The notes beneath the pieces were generated by a model. It did not search any database. It saw only the letters and a list, made by a program, of their open reading frames with translations, and was not told the DNA's origin. The position numbers were made by a program, and so were the translations under genes. From Prinia subflava (Eukaryota; Chordata; Aves; Passeriformes; Cisticolidae), in contig NC_086254.1 in assembly GCF_021018805.1 (NCBI RefSeq), positions 29,821,300-29,885,299 on the forward strand: a stretch of 64,000 nt of DNA. Reading direction: 5' to 3'. Below, piece by piece: positions 1-11,300 of this stretch. Within the stretch, counting starts at the first letter, position 1; every line of letters starts with the position of its first letter.

Positions 1-2152
1 CCACGCAGGTCTGTGCCCTTCCCTCCCTCCCGACTCTCCTCCGGGTGTCCCGTAGGATGAAGTCTGGTGCTATTTAAAGCTTTCCCGGCAGAGGAAGGTG
101 GACAGCTGGGCCGGGAGCGTGTGCCCATGTCCCAACAGGGTGAGGGGATTACAGGAGGCTCAGGCATTAAAAGAGCTTCTGGGCGTCGGGAATGTGCACG
201 TTTGCCTCTTCAGGGCAGAGACACCCCCCACCTCGCACGCAGCTGTCCCCAAACTCCCGGGAAACGGGTCTGTGTGATTGCCATGGGCACACAGCCCTCT
301 GGGTGAGAGGCATCACTGCTCTGCTGTGCCCCAGTGCCGCAGGCTGTCCTGGCTCCCAGCACGGCTGTAGCAATACCAACAGATCCCTCGGGTCAGACAC
401 TCACACAGACACATAGCTGAGCCGCTGCAGAATCACTGAATTACCTAGGCTGGAAAAGACTTTGAGAGCAATTCCAGTCTATGATTTAATACCCCCTTAT
501 CAGCTAGACCCTGGCACTAAGTGCCACATCCAGTCTTTTTTTAAATATCTCCAGGGATGGTGGCTCCGTCTCCCTGTGCAGCACATTCTAGAGCCCAGTC
601 ACTCTTTCTGTGAAGAATTTTTTCCTAATGCCCAGCCTAAATTTCCCCTGGCACAGCTTAATGCTGTGTCCTGTCCCGAACACACTGGGAAGCTCCCGTT
701 CCTGAGTGCCCAGGATGCTGCTGCCACTTACAGCACTGCAGCCCCCTTCCCACCCATCTGTTGGCATCCACTAATTTGGATACAGGCACCTGTGCTTTTC
801 TAAATCTGCTTTTTTGCTGAATCTGCTGAGGATGAAACCCCCAGGGTGACTGGGACAAGGAGGAGCCCTGATCCTGGTTTCTGAACACGCTTGTTGTCGG
901 CAAGTCTGGCTCCATGTCAGCCATGAGATTCCACTTGTACAGTCCGTGTTCCGCAGCACAGAGGGGGAGACAGGGAGGGAAAGGGCTTGTCTGGGCTCTG
1001 TCCCCACTTCACAGTTCCCATGGGCTGGCTGTGGGGATCTTGGCCATAGTTATGGACCATTCAAGCAGCTCTCAGTGTGGTGGGGACGGTGACAAGCCCA
1101 CTGCCCTCCACTGGGGCCATACTCCTTGCCCAGTGAGCCAGGAGCAATATTTTCATTTAGCTCTGAGAATGGTGAGCTCATGGGCTGCTGTTTCCATTTG
1201 GCACTGGTCCAAGGAGGGCTTGGTGATTACCAGAGCTGGTACTAGGAAGGGCATGGCTGAGGAGAGCCATGGCATGGGGACCAAACTGAGTATTCCCCAT
1301 TGATCTACTCAGTCCCTCGCTGGCACTGAGCTTGCCATTTGCTCTCCTGCACAGAATGCTTTTGCTTATTCTGGTGATTAATACGTCACTGCAGAGCAGT
1401 CAGGGATCAGTGGCCTCAAGTGATGATGAACGATGTCTCATTACTCCAGCACAGTGCCCAGGGTGGTGGGGACATGGCTGCTGGTGCTCCAGCACACAGC
1501 TCTGCCTGGGCTGTGAGCGGAGCAGAGCAGCCTGCAGATGTCTGGGGCATCAGACACCCTCTGTCACTGAATCTACACTTGCTCCCACCAATTTGTCAGC
1601 AGCTGCAGCACAGTGAAGCTGCTGGAGGCCTGGCTGAGGCACAGGAACATCCTGGACATTGCTGGGCTCACTCAGCAGCACGGGCTGGGGTGGGAGCACA
1701 CAGACAGCAGCTCCAGTGAGAGGTCCCCTGAGAGCAGAGCTGAGTGCTGGGCTTTGCTCTGCTGCTGGGTGCTGTGAGACACAGGCTTGGTACAGCTCTG
1801 GCAGCCCAGGTGATACCACGGAGGCAACTCCATAGCACAACACAGCGTAGAGCTGGATCAGGAGGGCAAAAAGTCGCTGTGAGCTTGGCTGCCAAAGCTG
1901 TGCCCCTCTCACACGACGGGAGCCCAGGCCTGGATGGGGATGCTCAGTCTGGCACGGTCACTGTGCCCTGCTAGAGAGGTGCTCTGCCCGGCACACCCGG
2001 AGCACAGGGCAGGGTGGGTGGGAGAGGCTCAGAGCCCACACCAAGGTCCCGACCCAGGGCTCGGGACGGGCTGGAGCCACCCCTCCTTCCCAAGCGCCGG
2101 GGCTGCGTGATGAGCTCCCGGGAGAGAGCTGAACGTGCCGCTGCCTTTGCAG
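1..2152 (+). other. TGM2: TGM2 intron 1 (3' part)
   Basis: No exon found. It holds a CR1 fragment (about 428-690); the rest is unremarkable GC-rich intronic DNA. A short ATG GCT GAG G at 1254-1263 resembles the TGM2 start but lacks a donor site (see rejected). Confidence 0.7.
428..690 (-). mobile_element. CR1-type LINE 3' fragment
   Basis: The + strand reads CAGAATCACTGAATT.., GGCTGGAAAAGAC, ..AAGTGCCACATCCAGTC.., CTCCAGGGATGGTGGCTCC, GTGAAGAATTTTTTCCTAATG. This is the diagnostic series of the reverse complement of avian CR1 3' ends, so the element lies on the minus strand. It is degenerate and 5'-truncated, with no ORF. Boundaries are approximate. Confidence 0.8.
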
Positions 2153-2332
2153 ATCTGGTGCTGGAGACGTGGGACCTGCACTGCGACCGCAATGGGCGGG
2201 AGCACCGCACGGCGGACATGGGCTGCCAGCAGCTGGTGGTGCGGCGGGGGCAGCCCTTCAGCATCACCCTGCGCTTCTCGGGCCGCGGCTACGAGGAGGG
2301 CGTGGACAAACTCTCCTTCAACGTGGAGACGG
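2153..2332 (+). CDS. TGM2: TGM2 coding exon 2
   Basis: Residues about 4-63, start of the beta-sandwich (motif LVVRRGQPF). The acceptor AG is at 2151-2152 and the donor GTGAGT at 2333. It starts in phase 1 (the G of Asp4 comes from exon 1) and ends in phase 1. Confidence 0.95.
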
Positions 2333-5300
2333 GTGAGTGGGGCCACATTTGTGTCGCGGGGGAGGGCTGTGTAGGTGTCACCACCCTCTGCCGTGCCCCA
2401 GGGCTCACCTGTGCTCCCACGGGTCTGTGCCACGGGACCTGACCCATGTCAGGCAGTCCCTGTTCCTCACCTGGCAGAGGCTGGTGCTGTGCACAGCTTT
2501 TATATCACAAGAAAGAAAGGTAGAAGCTCATCTCCTTAATGAGAGCAGAACAGAAATGATAAAGAAATAAAAAGCCACCAGCATCATCACCTCCTCTTCC
2601 CAGGGCCCAGCCAGACTAAGGGCATGCCAGAGCTGCCAGCTTCACCAGGAAGTACCTTAGCTGGAGCCAGGATCCTGCCCAACCCTCCTGCCCCTCTGAG
2701 AAACCTCAGCACAGGGTGTCTTTTCAGCCAGAGATATCACAGCATTTCTGCTGATGGGCTTTACACACAGCCCTGCTGCCTCTCAGACCACCCAGAGTGG
2801 GGTTTGCTCAGGAAAACACAAACAATGGAGGAAGGAAATGTTCCCACAGAGCCCCCCAGTTCAGCCCCCTGTGCTGGGCCAGGGCTGGGCCGCTGCTCTC
2901 ACAGCCAGGGTTGGGTCCTGCCGCCGGGCAGGGGCTCGGCCCCGCCAGCTCAGAGCAAAGGGAGAGGAAACTATTTCTCAGGCAGGAGCTATTTTGGGGC
3001 TGAAGCACCATGCTGAGTCAACCGGGCCAGAACGCAAAGTAAAACTGCACCCAAGTTTCCTCGCAGAATAAAACTCTCCTTTTTCCATCCCAAAAGCTCT
3101 GGTGACAAAACAAAACCCAGCACCTCCCAGCTTCACCCTAAACCAGCAGCTCCCACCCACTCCCACCCCTGCATTTCTCCAGGCCGTGCTACAGCCAGGC
3201 AGCCCCGGGCTGGTTTTGCAGGGGGAGTAGCCACAGGCACAGCCTCCCAAGCCAAGGCACATTTTGGCAGAGGCTGCTCCAGGCTGGAGCCCAGCCCCAG
3301 CGTTGCAGAAAGAGGGCAGAGGTGCTTTGGTGCTCACAGAGGCACGGGGCAGTGCCACTCCAGCAGCAGCAGCCCCAGCACACTCCTCACTGGGGCCGGA
3401 CCTGTCCCTCTGTCCTAGGACAGCAAAGCCACCGAGGCTGTGTGCCGCCTCCCACAAGAGAGAGGGAAGGAAAAATGGAGTGAAAATAGAGCTGTATTTT
3501 TGCAGTAGCCGTGTTGGCAGAGCCCCATTCAGGTGCCGCAGTCCAGGGGGATGTTTTGGGTTGTGGAGGCAGGAGGAGGAGGAGGAAGAGGAGGAGGAGG
3601 CAGATTCCCGTGTCTGCCCAGCCTACAGCAGCGCCGGGCTGGCTCTTGCCCAAAGGACACCGTGAACTCAGCCCAGCCTGCTCGAGAGGAGAAACTGTGT
3701 CACTTCCATGAGTTCACGAGTATTTTTGGTGACTGGCCTGTGGGCGAGGGCTGGCGGGGAGAGGGGACAGCAGTGGCACCACTGCCTCGGCTGCCGGCCA
3801 GGCACTGCATGGAGCCGCAGGGCCGGGCTGGGCGTCACCGCCCCGGGAGCGCGTCTGGAGCTGGCTCAGTGCAGGTGGCTTGGCCATGGCTGCAGCTTGG
3901 AGGGGCCAGCGAGGATCACACTGTCCCAGGCTCGGCGCTTTGGCCACTGAGGTCATCCCTAACCCTGGGATGTTTGCAGCAACGCCTGAGGCTGCACACA
4001 CGGACTGGGGCACCCGGTGATGGGGTCTGTGCTCATGGCCGGGCTCTGCCAGCCCCCGTGCTGGGGGTGCAGGGACATGGCAGCGCTGCTCAGAGGAGAG
4101 GCAGGAGCGGGTGTATGTGAGAACAGAGACCTGGCCCTGGGGTGAGCACCTGGGCAAGCACCCCTGTGCTCTGCTGGCCCCTCACAGGGCGAGTCTGCCC
4201 CTTCCCAAACAGTGAGACATGTCTGAGCTCCCGGCAGCTGGGCTGCCCTGTGCCCTCAGTACCTGACTAACTGCAGGGTGGATGACCCCAGCCTGTGAGA
4301 GCCGAGATCCAGGCAGCTGCTGCAGGGCAGGGGGGCTTGGAGCAGCTCCCCTTGGTACAGCCTCCATGGCAGGGGGCTCCCAGGGACTCTGGAGCACTGG
4401 GAGAACTGACCTCCTCCTTCTTGCCAGGGCCCTGCCCCAGTGAGACATCGGGAACCAGCTCCCACTTTGTGATGACTGACTGCCCAGAGGAATCGTGCTG
4501 GAGTGCTGTGATGCAGCAGCAGGATGGGGAGTCCCTGTCTGTCTCTCTCTGCTCCCCACCCAACGCTCGCATTGGCCGCTACAGCATGACCCTGGAGACC
4601 TGCACTGACTACCAGGGCTCCAGCTACCAAATCGGGGACTTTGTGCTGCTCTTCAACCCCTGGCACCCAGGTGAGGCTTTCACCTCTCTGAGCCCAGGGA
4701 TGCCAAGGCTCAGGCAAACACGAGATGCTCCCCAAGCACCTCCCCACAGGTCTCATCCCAGTGCAGATCCCAGCTGTCCCAAGCCCTGGTCTGAACGCAG
4801 TTTTGAGCAGAAAGCCTCACTTTGCTTCCATCTCCACACAATCCCTGCAGTAGGTCGGGGCCAAGAGCACCATCCCCACCCTACAACACCCACAGCCCCT
4901 GTGCCACCACTCCAAACACCCTGTCCAGGCTGCCCCCACCACATAGTGCCCGTGGGAGCTCACCACATTGGTGCTGGTATGAAGCCCTGGGCAGTCCCTG
5001 GCACCAGCTCCTGGCCAGGCAGGGGACAGGGGGAAAGCCTCTAAATGTCCCTGCTTGCCTCCAGTTGTCCCCACTTGCCCCCAGTTGTCCCTAATTGCCC
5101 CCACGAGGCTCATTCTCACACTGGCACCCAGCTGTGGACTCGGTGACATGGATATCACTGTCCTGGTGAAATTTGGGCAGCCAGACCCAGAGGGGAGGTT
5201 CAATTCAGTGCTGTAAGGTTCAACAGCCCTGGGATTTTCCTCCCTCCATGCCCTTCCCCTGCTCCTGGACTAGCTCGTTTCCTGGATCTCAAATGTCCCA

Positions 5301-8300
5301 CGCTGGATCTGCAGAGATAAGGAGCCATAGGAAGCTCTGTTCAACCAGGGCTGTGCTGAGCACTGGGGGTGGATGTGTGGGGTTTCCTTCTGCAAACATT
5401 TCCAGTAAATGTTGATTTCCACAGCAGTGGCTGCTGTGAGTGAAATGGCTTTGGCTGTGCTGAGCCAGCACACCCACTCCCACTGCTCATTGCACCCCCA
5501 GGGAGGTCTCTCCTCCTGAGAAGAGATCCATCTCCATTAAATAAAAGGGAGGAAAGACAGAGACATGAGAAAGAATGAAAAGCAAACCACAAACCCACTG
5601 AAATGTTCCCATCAGTTTAAATCAACCTGGGCCGAAATTCCCCAGGAGCTGGTTTAAAGCATGAGCAGTCCCAGCCCCTCATGCCTCATTTCCCACTGGA
5701 TCCATCCCCAGGGAGGGGGTCAGGAAGCTGGGTGTGCAGGGCAGAGCCCTGTCCCCATCACTTGCTGTTCCCACAGAGGACACGGTTTTCATGCGTGACG
5801 AGAACGAGCGACGTGAGTACGTCCTGTCCCAGCACGGGCTTATCTACCAGGGCACCTGTGATTACATCTTCTCCATCCCCTGGAACTTTGGCCAGGTGAG
5901 TGGGCAAGGCCCCCTGGAACCCCTGGCTGACCCAGGCCATGCAGCTCTGGTGCTGCAGGACACAGGGACTGGTGCCATGCGTGTGCTCCTCACAAACATG
6001 TGTCCCAAATGCTGTCAGCACCTTGGAGTCCAGCCATGGGTCAAAGAAACTGGAATCTCATTTCCAAGAGACAATGCGCTGACTTCAAAGCGTGGCAAGG
6101 CAAGGGGAGTGTTTCCCCATGGCTCCCGGGGGCCCCATGGCCGTGTGTCCCTAATCTGGGTGGCCCTGCTGTGCCAGGAGGTGGTGCCTGATAAGGAAAT
6201 TCCTGGGGACCGTGCCAGGGGTGCCGATAAGGCAGTGCTCACTCCCCAGCTGCACCCTCGGGACACAGGGGTTGCTCAGCCACCCTCCCTGAGCAAAGGG
6301 GGGCCTGCAGCCGTGGGGGTGCCCATGGCCTCCACAGGATCTGTGCCTCAATTCAAGGAAGGGCTGTGACTCAGCCGTGATGGGAAGTAGATTTTCCCGG
6401 AGGTCAAGTCCATGCCCTGACCCCTGCGTGGTTGCAGGAAACCAGATCCAGCCCCAGTACGTAGGCAGGAGGTCACCCACAGGTGTCACCAGCTGACTGG
6501 GAACAGTGGGGACATCACTCAGTGGATGCTAGCTGGGGAGGGGCCCCTGGGGAGGGGACCCTGAGGAGGTATGACCCCTGTACCCAGCAGTTCTGCTGGC
6601 AGGGGCATCACAGTGAGCCAGAGAGGGAGGACAGATGTGGCAGAGCCCCTGTGGGTATTTCACTCAACCTTTTCTCCCTGCTCTCCACCAGTTCGAGGAT
6701 GACATCTTGGCCATCTGCCTCAACATGCTGGACATAAACCCCAAACACCTGAGGGATCAGAACCGGGACTGCTCCCGCCGCAATGACCCCGTGTACATTG
6801 GCAGGGTGGTGAGCGCCATGGTGAGTCCGGGCTGCAGGGTGTCCCCATCACCCCACACTCCCTGGGGTGCAAACACCCCCCTGCTACAGCTGTGGCAGAC
6901 AGCATCTGCCACTCCCCCCAGTTACACCATTTCCCTTCTCTGAGGTGTTTCCTCTCTCTTTTACATCCTTTCCCTGTTTCTGCTCTGATATGTGTAAGAG
7001 CTTTCTTAGAGGAAACAAATAGCAGGGATAGGCACAGACCATTCCAGGAGCAGCTTTGGGATAACCACGCCCAAATTCCCAAGCAGGAGGATGTGTTTCT
7101 AAAATTCATCCCCAATTAGCACCATGTCTACGCGCATCCCAGTGAACTCTTTCATGGATACAGGATATTTATGTGGGTGACAGCACAAATGAATGGGGCA
7201 AAGGCTCTTTCCCTCCCTCCCCAGCCAGTTCCTGCCCCTCCATTCCCTTTTCTCCTGCCACAGGTAAACTGCAATGACGAGGACAGAGGGGTGCTGTTTG
7301 GGCGGTGGGACAACCGCTACGAGGATGGGATGAGTCCCATGGCCTGGATTGGGAGTGTGGATATTCTCAAGAGGTGGAAGAAGTTTGGGTGCCAGCCAGT
7401 CAAGTACGGCCAGTGCTGGGTCTTTGCTGCTGTGGCGTGCACTGGTGAGAGCAGATTCCTCTGGTTTCCCCTTCTCCACAGGAGAGGGTCACCCATCTCC
7501 TCCTGTCTCCCAGCCTGGCCCCCACCCTCCATCCACTCCAGTTGCTGCATCCAGAGGGAAGAGCTGCAATCAGCCTGCAATGATTCCTTTGCAATTAGCT
7601 CTCTATTACTCTAGTTTGTTGGGAAATAGAGGGAAAAACATTATAGAAAAGGTCTCTGGTTTTTCAATCAGCACTGCCTCCCCAGCCAGGCAGCAAGGGA
7701 GGGACTGAGGCAGGCCAGGGTGAGGGAAGTGGCTTTAAGGCCAAGTTTGCAATAAAGTCACGAATCCTCTAAGATCAAAGTAATGTCATGGCCACCAGGG
7801 CAGTCAGCCTGGGGAAAAGGAAGAGAACAATTCCAGACTTGCTGCTGCTGCTGGGAAACACTCACATATGCTCGTGCAGCTTTGCCCCAAGAAAAACACT
7901 GCCTGTGAGAGCATTGATGTGTCACAGACAGACGAGACCCTTTTTAGAGGAGAGAAATAGCAGAAAACTAAAGTGGATTTTCAGCGACTTGCAGAGGTTT
8001 ATAGCCTTCCTTTGAAGCACTGTAACTGCCTCCCTGCTCCCTGGGGAGCTCTCTGCTCAGTGAAAGACAGCTGGGAGAGGAAATCCGGGGTTCAGCACGG
8101 CTGCCCACACTACCTCCAAAGCTCTTGCAGACGCTTTTTGTGCCTTCTTTTGCTGCAATATCAAACCTGCCAGGCTGTTGGAGCCAGGTGCCACCCAGCT
8201 TGCCTGTGCACTGTGGATGGGGGAACTGGCTTCTCCTGGGGACCCCAGAAGTCCCCAGGCACTCCTTTTGCAGGCAAAGGGGCAGGAGCTGTTCAAACCT

Positions 8301-11300
8301 GGGGCTCCACGAGACGTGAGCTGTGCAAACCTGGGGCTCTGTGGGGTGGGAGTGGTGCAGATCTGGGCCCTGTCTCACCCTGCCCTGCTCCCCGCAGTCA
8401 TGCGGTGCCTGGGAATCCCCAGCCGGGTGGTGACCAACTACAACTCAGCCCATGACACAAACGCCAACCTGACCATTGACCGCTACATCAACGAGAAGGG
8501 GGAGCAGGAGAGGTACTCCTGGGACAAGATCTGGTGAGCAGCACAGCAGGGCCTCAGCCTGCCCAGCCCTGGGCTACTTCTGCCCCTTCCCCAGAGCCTG
8601 GCAGGTGCTGGGGGAGGCTGAAACTTCTACATGCTGGTTTTCCTTGCAGGAACTTCCACTGCTGGGTGGAGTCATGGATGGCCCGTCCAGACCTGGCAGG
8701 TGGCTACGATGGGTGGCAGGTGCTGGACCCGACGCCTCAGGAGAAGAGTGAAGGTACAGCGTGGTCCACATAGAAGCTCCATCTACCTCACACCCTGACA
8801 CGGCTGGGTGGCCCCACCACAGCCACCCCTCGTGGCTTAACCCTGGAGTGGTGACAGTGGCTCTGCTCCGTGCAGGAGTTTACTGCTGCGGGCCAGCCCC
8901 CGTCAAAGCCATCAAGGAGGGTGACATGCTGCTCAAGTACGACATCCCCTTCATCTTCGCGGAGGTGAACGCCGACGTGGTGTACTGGGTGGTGCAGGGC
9001 GACGGGATGCAGAAGCAGAGCATCCGATCCTCAGATGTGGGGAAGTACATCAGCACCAAGAGCGTGGGCAGGGACAGCCGGGAGGACATCACCCACAACT
9101 ACAAATACCCCGAGGGTATGGGGGCTTTCAGGGGGGCATGTTCCTCCTGGGAAACAACTGCAGCAGGAGGGCTCCAGGGCTCAGGGCAGAACAGCCCAGC
9201 CCCAGGCCCTCCCCATACTCCAGGGAATCACAGGGATTTTGTGCACCGCAGGGTCTGAGGAGGAGCGGGCAGTGTTTGAGAAGGCAGAGCATCAGAAGAA
9301 GTCCATCGGGGAGGAGGATGAGGGGCTGCACCTCAGGATCAAGGTGTCAGAGGGTGCAAACAAGGGCAGCGACTTCGACGTCTTTGCCGTGGTCAACAAC
9401 AACACAGACGAGGAGCGTGTCTGCAGGGTGACGCTGTGCGCCCGCGCCGCCAGCCACAACGGCACCCTGGGGCCCCAGTGCGGCCTCACGGACCCGGCCG
9501 ACATCGACATTGAGCCCAGGGCGGGTAAGAGACCCACTGATGGTGAAGGAGATGCTTCACCAGGGCTGGGGTCAGGTCAGCCTGTGTTCGGCTGCTCAGT
9601 ATACTGGCAGTGCCACTTTGGGGCATCCTCCTTAGGTAACAACTACTGTGGATTTTTAATCTTTGTGAGAGGATGAGGAAATTGCTCAGCCAGAGGCTGG
9701 AAATGCATTTGGAGCTGGACAAGCCACTGCTGCTGCAGCTGTTATGCCAAGGGAGCAAGCTTGGCACACCCAGGCTGCCATCCCTGGGCACTCTGTGGCA
9801 CTTGTCTGCATCCCTCCTGCTTTCCCTCAGTCTTTGGGGTAGGCTGGGCTTTCTGGTGGGATCCTCCCATGCCAGGGAGAGCAGAGCTGTCCCAGCTCAG
9901 CCCTGAGTGCACGGTCCCAGGCTGGAGGAATGAGAAGCTCTGGGTTTCCTGGCCAGCAGCACTGAAGCTCTCGGTGTCTCCTTGGGTGGGCGTTCGGCTG
10001 CAGAGCTGTCCTGGCAGGGACCCCGAACCTCCCTCGCCCTCATCACACGTGAACATCACCATCTGGTCGTTAAACACGAGTTTGGGTTTATGTGAGCTTG
10101 CAGAGACCCTTCACGGCTTGGAAAGGCCACACATCTGCTGTCCTGGAACAGCCAAATATTTACCCTGCGCCGAGCCCTGCTCCTCACCAGCCCTCTTGCA
10201 AACGCAGCGCTCGGCGCTCTGCCAGGTGTTGAGCTGCTTCACAGGAATGAGGAATGTGCTGGCTCTTGCCACCACTTAGGGGAAAGGGATGTGCCTCTGC
10301 TCATGCTGGCAGAAGCACCAGCAGGTACTTGGAGCCTTTTGCAGGGCAGGATCGGGGAGTGGGGACTCGTACTCAACGTGTTAGAGGAGCCCTGTGGCTT
10401 TTGGGGTACTTAACATTCCTGTGCAAAAGTTAATCCAACACCATTTTTTCTGAAACATTAATTATGAGTTCCTGAAACTTCTACCCTCAGCTCCTGCCTC
10501 AAAATATGGACCCCAGGACTTTGCAGACTGCATTCTTTAGGGCACCCCAGCACTTCGTGCCAGTGTGGGAAGCCAGGCTTTTTATTCTCCCTCAGTCTCA
10601 GCTGCCTCGTGAATGTCAGACTCCATTTCTCACGGTCACAGCCACCCTGGGCTCCTTGTTCCAGGAAGTTCTGCAGTTGGTTGCTTTCAGCCTCCCTCCC
10701 CCTGGACAGCCCCATCCCTGAAGGACTTTCAGATAAACAACGCTGAGGGCTGAGTGAGGGCAGCTGCCAGGGGCCAGGCTGCCTCCCAGTGCCCACATTT
10801 GCTGCCAAGGGCTGGCATGCTGGACCCCTGGTGCAGGCATGACCCTGGAGTCTTGCCCTAGGACATGGCTCCTTCCCAACCCCACACCCTGAACATCCCC
10901 CTGGCACTCAGTATTGGAACCCCAGCCCTGCAGGGGCCCCAGTTCCCCCATCTTTGCAAGGCACCTGGAGAAGCTCCTGGGGAGCCCAAGCCATGCCAGC
11001 AGCAGCTGGGTGTCAGTGCGGGACTGTGGTTCTGGGCTGGAGATGCCACGGGTGCTGACCCCTCTCTGCTTCCCCTTCCAGAGAAGAGGGTGCCCCTGCG
11101 CATCCTGTACGAAGAGTACAGGGACAAACTGACCCAGGACAACCTCATCAAGGTGGTGGCTCTCCTGAACGATCACCAGACTGGCGATGTCATCGTAGCT
11201 GTCAGGGACATTTATGTTGAGAATCCACCAATCAAAATCAGGGTAAGGGTCCAGTGTCCCATCCCAGGCAGGTCTGAGGGGAATGAGTCGCTGTGATCAT

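Noticed and set aside
428..690. Reading the left repeat as a retroviral LTR or a gene fragment
   Set aside because: The series of diagnostic words matches a CR1 LINE 3' end; no terminal repeats or target duplications of LTR type.
1254..1266. ATG GCT GAG GAG as TGM2 exon 1
   Set aside because: It resembles the expected start (Met-Ala-Glu), but no GT donor follows in the needed phase and the surroundings are ordinary intron without CpG or promoter features.
3264..4120. Overlapping + strand open frames in TGM2 intron 2
   Set aside because: GC-rich chance frames, partly built on the GGA microsatellite; no family resemblance.
4295..5044. 249-codon open frame over TGM2 exon 3
   Set aside because: Only 4428-4670 is coding; the rest is intron read-through, shown by splice sites and protein similarity.
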